Part shown: piece by piece, positions 9,629 through 18,288 of the stretch
Layout: each line of letters opens with the position of its first letter
Numbering within the stretch: position 1 is the stretch's first letter
From: Pedobacter sp. BAL39
GTDB taxonomy: Bacteria; Bacteroidota; Bacteroidia; Sphingobacteriales; Sphingobacteriaceae
Reading direction: 5' to 3'
DNA length: 64,000 nt
Assembly (NCBI RefSeq): GCF_000170795.1
Contig: NZ_ABCM01000012.1
Coordinates: forward strand, 62,001 to 126,000
Translations under genes and position numbers: made by a program
Notes under the pieces: model-generated
The model's input: only the letters and a program-made list of their open reading frames with translations
Told to the model about the DNA's origin: nothing
Database searches by the model: none

Positions 9629-9756
9629 CACTACATCATTACCTCTCATCACCTTATTTTCACCTCACATCTCCACACTTTATTATCGATGTTATTAAGC
9701 GTCCAAAAGTAGCTGTTAAGGCCATTCTAAATGGTTTTTCCAAACCGTTTTCATGA

Positions 9757-9795
9757 CACAATTGTTAACTGTATATACTACACAATCTAATTGTG
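9757..9795. promoter_or_regulatory. Candidate operator upstream of susC
   Basis: Two related sites sit 24 bp apart: CACAATTGT (9757-9765, containing the palindrome ACAATTGT) and the inverted repeat CACAAT-cta-ATTGTG (9781-9795). They lie 89-127 bp before the susC ATG in a 255-bp gap that otherwise shows only a weak GGTTT/AAACC inverted repeat (about 9733-9748). Binding by the adjacent LuxR-type propeller regulator is inference. Confidence 0.35.
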
Positions 9796-9883
9796 ATGTA
9801 TTAATGTATAGGTCGATTTTTTGGGATAGCAGTTTTTCTATCTGAAATTTATCGGACAATTAAACAATCAAATATAAACGAGC

Positions 9884-12800
9884 ATGAAAAGAATCTTTAC
9901 AAAATTTTCTGTTTTGGCATTCCTCTGTTTTCTTTTTACTAACGTTGCATTTGCACAAAATGTAACCATTAAAGGAAAAGTCACAGATGGCGGGGACAAC
10001 ACCCCGATCCCATCTGTAAGTATCCGGGTAAAAGGAACTACTACAGGAGCACAAACAGATGCAAATGGAAATTACTCCATCAGCGCGGCAGCAAATGCGA
10101 CTCTTGTTTTTACCTATATAGGATATACCACGCAAGAGATTCCGGCAAACAACAGAACAACTATAAATGTAGCACTGGCTTCTTCAGCCCAAAATCTGGA
10201 GCAGGTCGTCGTTGTAGGTTATGGTACACAAAGAAAACTTGACGTTACTGGTGCAGTAGCCTCTGTAAAAGGAGAAGATATTGGTAAACAAGCCTCACAA
10301 AATGCCGTTAGTGCTCTACAAGGTAAAGTGGCTGGGGTCTCTATTGCCAATTCCGGAACACCGGGAGCGTCGCCGACGATCACCATCCGTGGTACTGGTA
10401 CAATCTATGGCAATACTGCTGTGTTATATGTCGTTGACGGTGTATGGTATGACGACATCAACTTCCTCAATCCGGCAGATATTGCAAACATCAGCATCCT
10501 CAAAGATGCTTCCGCACAATCCATCTATGGTATCCGTGCAGCAAACGGTGTAGTATTGGTAACGACCAATCGTGGCAAAAAAGGAGATCCTGTGATTAAC
10601 TATAATGGATCCGTTGGATTTCAGAAAGTCACAAATGCCGTAGAAATGGCAAATGCCACGGAATATGCAACCGCAGTAAACGAATCTTATGCAATACTTG
10701 GTCAAGCCCCATTATTTGCCAATACAAATCTTGGAAAGGGAACCGACTGGTATGATGTCATTCTTAGAGATGCCATGGTAACCAATCACCAGTTATCTGT
10801 AAGTGGTGGAGCTGAGAAATCAACATACAATCTTTCCCTTGGTTACCTTGACCAGGACGGTATTGTTAAACGTAATAATTACAAGAGATATACCGCAAGG
10901 TTGTCACATGACTTCCAGATCTTTGAACCTTTAAAAATCGGGTACAACGTCACCGGAACATCCAGTAAATCAAAAGATGCACCGTCAAGCATTTTCCGCG
11001 CATTGTATGCCGCATCACCGGTGATTCCGGTATTTAAAGAAGACGGCTCTTACGGAGACCCTAACGACTTCAGCCTTGGTAACGGAAGTAATGTAAACCC
11101 GCAGGCCACATTAGATTTCTGGAATCAGACTACCTCAAAGTACAATTTTACCGGTAACATCTATGCAGAACTGAAGTTCCTCAAAAACTTTACCTTCAAG
11201 ACGAGCATCGGTGGTGACATGGGTCAGGAAGAGGTGCTGGGTTACATCCCTGTTTACAGGGCCTCAGCAAGTCAGTTGAGCACCAATAGTCAACTGGATG
11301 TAGACCGCATTGAAACACGCAATTGGATCATTGAAAATACGTTAACATTCGACAAAAAATGGGATGACCACAGCCTTACTGTACTGGCCGGCCAAACCGC
11401 TCAACGCAGGAAATCTTATACCATTAATGCACAAACCAGAGATGTTCCATTTACTACAGATGGAGATTTATACCTTAAATTGGGTAATGCCAGCAAGAGT
11501 ACCATTACCGACCTTGGATCATTGGCAACTTTTGCCTCCTATTTTGGAAGGGTAAACTATTCATTCAAAAACAGGTACCTTTTAAATGCCTCTATTCGTA
11601 GAGACGGCGCATCTCAGTTCTTCGGAGGGGGTAACCTCTGGGGCAACTTCCCTTCTGTAGGTGCAGGCTGGGTCATCAGTAATGAGGACTTCATGAAAGA
11701 TCAGAAAATCTTCAGCAACTTAAAACTTAGGGGAAGCTGGGGTAAAGTTGGTAATGCCAACGTACCATTAAATCCAACTACAAGGGTAATTGATCAATCT
11801 GCCGGACTTATAGCAATCATTGGTGGCCTTCCTCAGACAGGTGCAAATGAGAGAACGATTGTTCCACCAAGTCTGGTATGGGAAAAAAGTACCGGTACGG
11901 ATATCGGTCTGGAGATGGGATTCATGGACAACCGTCTGAGTGTTGAAGCGGATTATTTCAGCAGAAAAACAGAAGATGCAATTTTTGAGATCCCTGTATT
12001 CGGAAGTCTTGGAACAGCTAACAGTGTTATCCTTGCAAATCAGGCCGACATCAAAAACAGTGGTTTTGAACTTGCTGCTACCTGGTCAGACCAAACAGAA
12101 AGCGGCTTTAAATACTCTATCAGCGGTAACATCGGCATCAACAACAACAAAGTGCTGAATGTTTCTTCAGGATCAAATCCAATTGATAAAGGTGGAGCAA
12201 CCATCACAAGTGGCTATCTGTCAACAAGAACAGTAATTAACCGCCCGATCGGTAACTTCTTCGGCTACGAAGTTGAGGGCATTTATCAAACTGATGCGGA
12301 AGCACTTCCTTTTAATAAAAAAGCAGGAGATTTCAAATATAGGGATCTCAATGGTGATGGCGTAGTCAGCCCTGCTGACCGTACGTTCTTAGGAAATCCT
12401 AACCCTAAATATACCTATGGCATAAATACCAACTTCGCCTACAAAAACTTCGATTTAACGATTGATATCCAGGGTGTGGCTGATGTAGATGTCTTCAATG
12501 CGAACCTGAGTAACAGATTTGGAAATGAGAACTTCACTAAAGATTTCTTTAACAACAGGTGGACAGGCGCTGGAACATCCAATTCCTACCCCTCAGCGAA
12601 TCTTGCAGGTAACATGAACAACGCACCTAACTCGTTCTATATCGAAAGCGGATCCTATGTGAGATTGAGGAATATGCAGCTAGGTTATACCCTTCCTACA
12701 GCAATCACCTCAAAATGGAAAATGCAGCGTCTTAGGGTATTCGCAAATGCGCAGAATGCCATCAACCTTTTCGGCTACAAAGGGTTTAGTCCTGAAGTGG

Positions 12801-12886
12801 GTGGAGCACCAACAAATGCAGGGGTAGATGGTAACGTATATCCGCTGTACGCAACGTACAACCTTGGTGTTAATCTTACATTTTAA
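9884..12886 (+). CDS. susC: SusC/RagA-family TonB-linked outer membrane transporter
   Basis: Imports oligosaccharides across the outer membrane using TonB energy, together with SusD. Signal peptide at 1-24 (ends FAQN), a CarboxypepD_reg-like domain (about 27-108; TIKGKVTDGGDNTPIPSVS), the TonB-box/plug region with the SusC hallmark VVVGYGTQRKLDVTGAV (about 109-125), plug to about 230, then a 22-strand-type barrel ending in aromatic-rich VNLTF. 1000 residues is typical. susD follows after 11 bp with no terminator. The adjacent GH144 and GH3 genes indicate beta-1,2-glucan oligosaccharides as the cargo; that assignment is by context. Confidence 0.93.
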   Translation: MKRIFTKFSVLAFLCFLFTNVAFAQNVTIKGKVTDGGDNTPIPSVSIRVKGTTTGAQTDANGNYSISAAANATLVFTYIGYTTQEIPANNRTTINVALASSAQNLEQVVVVGYGTQRKLDVTGAVASVKGEDIGKQASQNAVSALQGKVAGVSIANSGTPGASPTITIRGTGTIYGNTAVLYVVDGVWYDDINFLNPADIANISILKDASAQSIYGIRAANGVVLVTTNRGKKGDPVINYNGSVGFQKVTNAVEMANATEYATAVNESYAILGQAPLFANTNLGKGTDWYDVILRDAMVTNHQLSVSGGAEKSTYNLSLGYLDQDGIVKRNNYKRYTARLSHDFQIFEPLKIGYNVTGTSSKSKDAPSSIFRALYAASPVIPVFKEDGSYGDPNDFSLGNGSNVNPQATLDFWNQTTSKYNFTGNIYAELKFLKNFTFKTSIGGDMGQEEVLGYIPVYRASASQLSTNSQLDVDRIETRNWIIENTLTFDKKWDDHSLTVLAGQTAQRRKSYTINAQTRDVPFTTDGDLYLKLGNASKSTITDLGSLATFASYFGRVNYSFKNRYLLNASIRRDGASQFFGGGNLWGNFPSVGAGWVISNEDFMKDQKIFSNLKLRGSWGKVGNANVPLNPTTRVIDQSAGLIAIIGGLPQTGANERTIVPPSLVWEKSTGTDIGLEMGFMDNRLSVEADYFSRKTEDAIFEIPVFGSLGTANSVILANQADIKNSGFELAATWSDQTESGFKYSISGNIGINNNKVLNVSSGSNPIDKGGATITSGYLSTRTVINRPIGNFFGYEVEGIYQTDAEALPFNKKAGDFKYRDLNGDGVVSPADRTFLGNPNPKYTYGINTNFAYKNFDLTIDIQGVADVDVFNANLSNRFGNENFTKDFFNNRWTGAGTSNSYPSANLAGNMNNAPNSFYIESGSYVRLRNMQLGYTLPTAITSKWKMQRLRVFANAQNAINLFGYKGFSPEVGGAPTNAGVDGNVYPLYATYNLGVNLTF

Positions 12887-12897
12887 TCGATCTGAAC

Positions 12898-14382
12898 ATG
12901 AAAAAACATACAAATCTTAATATTAAGTCGTGCTTTGCCGCTGCAGTTATGGCTAGCATGCTATTTACAGCTTCCTGCAAAAAAGGCTTCCTTGACGTAC
13001 CACCACAAGGACAACAGCCTGCCATAGAGTTCTGGAAAACTCAGGACGATGCTACCAAAGCCGTAAACTCCATCTACGCAAACCTACGCAGCTGGAACAA
13101 TGTGGCCTTCAATGCCATCGCAATAGAAAGCACCGGTTCCGATGAAGCCGAAAAAGGAAGTACTCCTACGGACGCCACCTTCTTCAATGCTTTTGAAAAC
13201 TTTACAGCAACTTCCCAGGAAGGTTCTGTTCAGGATTTCTGGTCAGGGCAATACCAAAACATCAATCTATGCAATAAAGTACTGGACAACATTCCTGCAA
13301 TCACAATGGATGAAGCACTGAAAGCAAGGTACATTGCTGAAGCCAAGTTTGTACGTGCCTATTCCTATTTCCGTTTAGTTCGTGCCTATGGCAATGTTGT
13401 ATTGAGGTTAGCATCTCCTAAAGACAACACCGAATACAACCTGCCACAATCGGACAAAGCCACTGTTTACGCACAGATTGAAAAAGACCTTACAGAGGCT
13501 GCTGAGGTGTTACCTCAGAGTTATGGTGCACAGGATGTGGGCAGAGCTACTAAAGGTGCAGCCATCGGCTTACATGCAAAAGTGGCCTTATACCAGAAGA
13601 AATGGGCGGATGTATTGTCGCTTACAAATACAATAATGGGTATGGGTTATGACCTGTTTCCAGATTATGAAAAACTCTTCAGGGTGGAAAATGAAAACAG
13701 CGTAGAATCTTTATTTGAAGTTCAGGCTGCACTGGTTGCAGGAAATCCAGATGCTTCCAATTCTCAGTACAGTCAGGTTCAGGGAGTAGCTGGCATCATG
13801 GGCTGGGGCTTTAACACACCTTCAGCAGCATTGGAGGCAGCATTTGAGACAGATGATCCAAGAAAACAAGCCACCATTTTGTTTAAGGGAGAAGAGACTC
13901 CACAGGGAGACCTGATACCGACAACCGTACCTAATGAGAGGTACAATCAAAAATCATATGTACCATTTAATACACGTGTATCCGGATTCAATGAAGGTGC
14001 TCAGCAGAATTTCCGTGTACTGAGGTTCGCGGATATCCTGTTAATGAATGCTGAAGCCGCAAATGAGCTTGGAAACTCGACTCAGGCACTCACCTCTTTG
14101 AATAGGGTTCGCGCAAGAGCAAGGGGCGGTAATGCGAATATCCTTCCGGATGTGACAGTTACTGATCAAACTGCGCTCCGCAATGCCGTTTACAAAGAAA
14201 GACAAGTTGAACTCGCTATGGAGAACGACCGCTATTTTGACGTCATCCGTCAGGGACGCGGCCTGGAAGTATTCGGTCCCAAAGGATGGAAGGCCAACAA
14301 GAATGAAGTATGGCCAATCCCAGCAAAAGAGATTGACCAAAGTGGTGGCCTGCTTGTTCAAAATCCAGGTTACGCAAACTAA
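12898..14382 (+). CDS. susD: SusD/RagB-family surface glycan-binding lipoprotein
   Basis: Outer-leaflet lipoprotein that acts as the lid of the SusC transporter. A lipoprotein signal ends at the lipobox FTASC with lipidated Cys27; TPR-like helices follow (including AEAKFVRAYSYFRLVRAYG near 148-166) and the C-terminus has the usual SusD ending with NDRYFDVIRQG and the PIPAKEI motif. Length 494 is normal. It is cotranscribed with susC (11-bp gap) and followed by a hairpin terminator, so susCD transcript levels probably exceed those of the enzyme genes downstream. Confidence 0.93.
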   Translation: MKKHTNLNIKSCFAAAVMASMLFTASCKKGFLDVPPQGQQPAIEFWKTQDDATKAVNSIYANLRSWNNVAFNAIAIESTGSDEAEKGSTPTDATFFNAFENFTATSQEGSVQDFWSGQYQNINLCNKVLDNIPAITMDEALKARYIAEAKFVRAYSYFRLVRAYGNVVLRLASPKDNTEYNLPQSDKATVYAQIEKDLTEAAEVLPQSYGAQDVGRATKGAAIGLHAKVALYQKKWADVLSLTNTIMGMGYDLFPDYEKLFRVENENSVESLFEVQAALVAGNPDASNSQYSQVQGVAGIMGWGFNTPSAALEAAFETDDPRKQATILFKGEETPQGDLIPTTVPNERYNQKSYVPFNTRVSGFNEGAQQNFRVLRFADILLMNAEAANELGNSTQALTSLNRVRARARGGNANILPDVTVTDQTALRNAVYKERQVELAMENDRYFDVIRQGRGLEVFGPKGWKANKNEVWPIPAKEIDQSGGLLVQNPGYAN

Positions 14383-14404
14383 TTACACACTATCTAAATT
14401 CCAG

Positions 14405-14440
14405 AAGGTTGCCACAGCTTAGGCGGGCAACCTTTTTTTT
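14405..14440 (+). terminator. Terminator/attenuator after susD
   Basis: Nine-bp stem AAGGTTGCC (14405-14413) with GGCAACCTT (14426-14434), followed by an unbroken T run to 14440. It lies inside the locus, between susD and the GH144 gene 30 bp away, so it probably lowers but does not abolish expression of the enzyme genes. Confidence 0.8.
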
Positions 14441-14469
14441 AATCCATTCTTTTCTTAAGCTGCTGCAAC

Positions 14470-15831
14470 ATGAACAGATCAAACCGTTTTTTCCTTCATT
14501 TATTTTCCTTCCTCACGTTCCTTGCTTTATCATCCACTGTAGGTTGTGCTCAAAATAAAAAAGATATATCTGTACCCTCAGATCCGAAGATTAGAAAAAA
14601 CCTGAGCGATGAACAGTTGCTGGACCTTGTCCAGAAACAAACCTTCCGCTATTTCTGGGATTTCGGGCATCCTGTAAGTGGCATGGCCCGTGAGCGGAGC
14701 AATAAATCATTCGATTATGGCGATGAAGTGGTCACCACAGGTGGAACCGGATTTGGCATCATGTCTATCATCGTTGCTTCAGAAAGAAAGTTCATCAGCA
14801 GGGAGCAGGCAGCTGAAAGAACAAAAAAAATTGTTGACTTCCTTTGGAAGGCAGACATGTACCATGGGGCATTTCCCCACTGGCTAAATGGAGAAACAGG
14901 TAAAACCATCCGCTTCAGTCCAAAAGACGATGGCGCCGACATCGTTGAAACCTCCTTCCTTTTCCAGGGACTACTCACTGCGCGACAATATTATACTGCC
15001 GATAACGCAGTAGAGAACGACATCAGAAATAAAATTCTCTGGATGTGGGAAGGTATAGAGTGGAACTGGTTTACGCAAAACCAGAATGTGCTGTACTGGC
15101 ATTGGAGCCCAAATAATGGATGGAGCATGAACCATCAGATCAAAGGATGGAACGAATGCCTGATCACCTACATCATGGCTGCATCGTCACCAAAAAATGC
15201 AATCAGCAGACGTGTCTATGAAGATGGCTGGGCAAACAGCAATACTTTTTACAACGGAAAAAAATTTAATGACATCACCTTACCACTTGGTTTTGACTAC
15301 GGGGGACCCTTGTTCTTTTCACACTACTCTTTCACAGGACTTGATCCGAGGGGTTTGAAAGACAAGTATGCCGACTACTGGGAACAAAACAAGGCACATA
15401 CCCTCATTAACAGAGCCTACTGCATAGAGAATCCAAAAAAATATAAAGGGTATAGCGCAAACAGCTGGGGCCTTACCGCCAGTGACAGCTGGCAGGGATA
15501 TGCTGCACATTCACCAACAGAGGATCTTGGTGTCATCACCCCTACTGCTGCACTCTCTGCTTTTCCTTATACACCAGAGTATTCCATGCAGGCACTACGG
15601 CATTTCTATGAGGACCTTGGAGACAAGATCTGGACTCCCTACGGTTTTGCTGATGCCTTCAGTGAGGAACACAACTGGGTAGCAAAATCACATCTGGCAA
15701 TAGACCAGGGACCTATTATTGTCATGATTGAAAACTACCGGACGGGATTATTATGGAAATTGTTCATGAGTAGTCCCGATGTACAGCGGGGTCTCAAATC
15801 CCTGGGATTCGAATCACCGGCAATCAAATAA
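14470..15831 (+). CDS. GH144-type endo-beta-1,2-glucanase lipoprotein (PF10091 glucoamylase-like)
   Basis: Surface or periplasmic enzyme expected to cut beta-1,2-glucan to sophoro-oligosaccharides. The lipoprotein signal ends at STVGC (Cys26). The body is the (alpha/alpha)6-barrel family annotated in Pfam as glucoamylase; the strings TFRYFWDFGHPVSGMARE, TTGGTGFGIM, GWNECLI and PTEDLGVITPTAALSAFPYT are characteristic. Characterised Bacteroidota members (Chitinophaga pinensis enzyme) define CAZy family GH144. Here it follows susCD and precedes a BglX-type GH3, the same pairing as in characterised beta-1,2-glucan systems. I did not assign catalytic acids. The older name glucoamylase would be misleading for substrate. 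Confidence 0.82.
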   Translation: MNRSNRFFLHLFSFLTFLALSSTVGCAQNKKDISVPSDPKIRKNLSDEQLLDLVQKQTFRYFWDFGHPVSGMARERSNKSFDYGDEVVTTGGTGFGIMSIIVASERKFISREQAAERTKKIVDFLWKADMYHGAFPHWLNGETGKTIRFSPKDDGADIVETSFLFQGLLTARQYYTADNAVENDIRNKILWMWEGIEWNWFTQNQNVLYWHWSPNNGWSMNHQIKGWNECLITYIMAASSPKNAISRRVYEDGWANSNTFYNGKKFNDITLPLGFDYGGPLFFSHYSFTGLDPRGLKDKYADYWEQNKAHTLINRAYCIENPKKYKGYSANSWGLTASDSWQGYAAHSPTEDLGVITPTAALSAFPYTPEYSMQALRHFYEDLGDKIWTPYGFADAFSEEHNWVAKSHLAIDQGPIIVMIENYRTGLLWKLFMSSPDVQRGLKSLGFESPAIK

Positions 15832-15838
15832 TTACATC

Positions 15839-17584
15839 ATGGCTATACTAAGGTATCTATCGGCTTTTTGTTTGCTTTCGCTCTTCATGATTGATGGAAA
15901 GGCACAGCAGCAGACCTACTGTAATCCTATCAACCTGGATTATGGTTATACCCCCATCCCCAACTTTGCCACACAAGGCAAACACAGGGCTACAGCCGAC
16001 CCGGTAATCGTTACCTATAAAGGAGACTATTACCTGTTTTCGACCAACCAGTGGGGATACTGGTGGAGCAACGACATGAGTCACTGGAACTTTGTATCAC
16101 GCCGTTTCCTACGCCCGGAGCATAAGGTTTATGACGACCTCTGCGCACCATCCGTGTGGATACAAGGAGATACCATGTTGGTTTTCGGCTCCACGTATGC
16201 AAAGAACTTCCCCATCTGGATGAGCACCAATCCCAAAAAAGACGAATGGAAGGAAGTGGTCCATGATTTTGAGATCGGTGGCTGGGATCCTGCTCACTTT
16301 GTAGATGATGACGGCAAACTGTATATGTACAATGGCAGCAGCAACTCTTATCCACTGTATGGCATTGAACTCAACAGGAAAACCTTCCAGCCTATAGGCA
16401 CCAGAAAGGAACTGCTCCTGCTGAATGACGAACGATATGGCTGGCAGCGTTTTGGTGAATACCTTGACAATACTTTTCTCGACCCCTTCATGGAGGGTGC
16501 ATGGGTCACCAAATACCGCAATAAATACTACCTGCAGTACGGCGCTCCCGGCACCGAGTTTAGCGGTTATGCCGATGGCGTAGCCGTTTCAGACCAACCA
16601 TTAGGCCCATATGAACACCAGTCGCTCCCACTATCCTATAAACCCGGCGGTTTTGCGCGCGGTGCAGGCCATGGGGCTACCTATCAGGATAAATGGAAAA
16701 ATTACTGGCACATTTCCACCATCGCCATTTCTGTAAAGAATAACTTTGAAAGAAGGCTGGGCATCTGGCCCGCGGGCTTTGACCAGGATGCAGTAATGTA
16801 TATGGATGCTGCTTTTGGCGACTATCCCCACTACCTTCCCACCAGAGTCACAGATCACCTCAAAAGTGGCTTCACCGGCTGGATGCTGCTCAATTATAAC
16901 AAACCACTCACTGTCTCCTCAACGTACGGCGGTTATGCGCCAAATTATGCCGTTGATGAAAATATCAAGACCTATTGGAGTGCCGCCTCCGGCAACGCTG
17001 GAGAGTGGATCCAGACCGACCTGGGCAATGTATCCACAGTAAAAGCGGTGCAGCTGAACTACGCTGATCAGGACGCTGCCTTCCTGGGTAAACAGCAAGG
17101 CATTTATCACCAGTACAAACTCTGGTATTCCCAGGACGGACGGAGCTGGAAAATCCTCGAAGACAAAAGCAAAAATCAGAATGATGTTCCGCATGACTAC
17201 CTGGAGTTAAAACAGCCTGTGAAAGCGAGGTACCTCAAACTCGAAAACATCCACATGCCAACGGGAAAATTTGCCATCAGCGGTTTCAGGGTGTTTGGAA
17301 AAGGTCCGGGTAAAACGCCCGACCCCGTTAAAGATTTCATCGTGCTCCGTACCGAAAAAGACAAACGCAGTGCCTGGCTCAAATGGACATTGGACGACCA
17401 GGCCTATGCCTACCAGATTCACCTCGGCACTGAGCCCGATAAGCTGTACAATTCGATTATGGTATACGGCGCCAACGATTATTGGTACAAGGGCATGGAC
17501 AAAGAAAAACCCTATTACTTTTGCATAGAGGCTCTCAATGAAAATGGGGTATCCTCAAGAACAAAAATTATTAAAGTTAACTAA
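15839..17584 (+). CDS. GH43-like glycosidase with F5/8 type C (discoidin) domain
   Basis: Secreted five-bladed-propeller glycosidase, 581 residues from the ATG at 15839, chosen because it gives a signal peptide (about 1-22) and begins 7 bp after the GH144 stop; the frame is open further upstream into that gene. GH43-like acids are readable: Asp54 in ATADPVIV (base), Asp150 in GGWDPAHFVDDDG (pKa modulator) and Glu219 in DPFMEGAW (acid). After residue about 350 comes a discoidin-type carbohydrate-binding domain (SSTYGGYAPNYAVDENIKTYW to GFRVFG) and a C-terminal FN3-like segment. Substrate is unknown: GH43 enzymes usually attack arabinose, xylose or galactose linkages, which is unexpected next to a beta-1,2-glucanase. 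Confidence 0.82.
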   Translation: MAILRYLSAFCLLSLFMIDGKAQQQTYCNPINLDYGYTPIPNFATQGKHRATADPVIVTYKGDYYLFSTNQWGYWWSNDMSHWNFVSRRFLRPEHKVYDDLCAPSVWIQGDTMLVFGSTYAKNFPIWMSTNPKKDEWKEVVHDFEIGGWDPAHFVDDDGKLYMYNGSSNSYPLYGIELNRKTFQPIGTRKELLLLNDERYGWQRFGEYLDNTFLDPFMEGAWVTKYRNKYYLQYGAPGTEFSGYADGVAVSDQPLGPYEHQSLPLSYKPGGFARGAGHGATYQDKWKNYWHISTIAISVKNNFERRLGIWPAGFDQDAVMYMDAAFGDYPHYLPTRVTDHLKSGFTGWMLLNYNKPLTVSSTYGGYAPNYAVDENIKTYWSAASGNAGEWIQTDLGNVSTVKAVQLNYADQDAAFLGKQQGIYHQYKLWYSQDGRSWKILEDKSKNQNDVPHDYLELKQPVKARYLKLENIHMPTGKFAISGFRVFGKGPGKTPDPVKDFIVLRTEKDKRSAWLKWTLDDQAYAYQIHLGTEPDKLYNSIMVYGANDYWYKGMDKEKPYYFCIEALNENGVSSRTKIIKVN

Positions 17585-17594
17585 TCAACATCAT

Positions 17595-18260
17595 ATGAGC
17601 AGATCCCACTTATTTTTCGCCCTACTTCTAACCTTAATGGCCTCCACCCCTGGCATACAGGCACAGGAAAAACCATTCTGGAATGAAATACAGAACTTTC
17701 AACGGCTCGACAGCATCGCTCAGCCGCCGACACATGCCATTGTATTTGTTGGCAGCTCCTCCATCAGAATGTGGGATACCCTGGAAGCACAATACAAATC
17801 CTATCCGGTCATCAACCGCGGTTTTGGAGGCTCAGACCTGGTTCAGGCAAACGCTTACATCAACGAACTTGTTATAAAATATTATCCACGGCAGGTTGTC
17901 ATCTACAGTGGTGAAAATGACATTGCCGCCGGTGCTTCCGGCGAAGAGACTTACAAACGTTTTGTGACTTTCTACAACAACCTCCGCCAGCATCTTCCAA
18001 AGGTACCCATTGAATATGTATCGATTAAAATGAGCCCTTCCAGGATGAAATATGTCAAAGAAGTCATCCTTGCAAATGAGCTGATCAGCAAACACCTTAA
18101 GAATGAAAAAAACAGCCATTTCATAGAGGTTAATGCACCCATGCTCAATAAACAGGGGCAGCCGAGACCAGAATTGTTTAAGGAAGACATGCTGCACATG
18201 AAACCAGAGGGCTACGCGATCTGGACAAAACAGATTACGCCTTATCTGAAGAAAAAGTAA
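17595..18260 (+). CDS. Secreted SGNH/GDSL hydrolase (probable carbohydrate esterase)
   Basis: 221 residues from the ATG at 17595, preferred to an upstream in-frame start because it gives a clean signal peptide (about 1-24, ending IQAQ) and does not overlap the GH43 gene. All SGNH blocks are present: nucleophile Ser55 in FVGSSSIRMW, Gly in GFGGSD (about 78), Asn108 in SGEND, and Asp198/His201 in DMLHMKPEGY. This group (GSSSI variant) is common in glycan loci and removes acyl groups from sugars. It lies between the GH43-like and GH3 genes in one operon, so an esterase stripping acyl decorations, perhaps succinyl or acetyl groups, from the imported glucan is a reasonable inference. Confidence 0.87.
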   Translation: MSRSHLFFALLLTLMASTPGIQAQEKPFWNEIQNFQRLDSIAQPPTHAIVFVGSSSIRMWDTLEAQYKSYPVINRGFGGSDLVQANAYINELVIKYYPRQVVIYSGENDIAAGASGEETYKRFVTFYNNLRQHLPKVPIEYVSIKMSPSRMKYVKEVILANELISKHLKNEKNSHFIEVNAPMLNKQGQPRPELFKEDMLHMKPEGYAIWTKQITPYLKKK

Positions 18261-18288
18261 CAAATGAATGCACAATAAACCATACAAC

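Noticed and set aside
14470..15831. Alpha-glucan (starch) specificity from the name glucoamylase
   Set aside because: The sequence is of the PF10091/GH144 kind and its neighbour is a beta-glucosidase; no GH13 or GH97 enzyme is in the locus.
17538..17594. Upstream extension of the SGNH gene into the GH43-like gene
   Set aside because: The ATG at 17595 gives a proper signal peptide; the extension would bury it internally.
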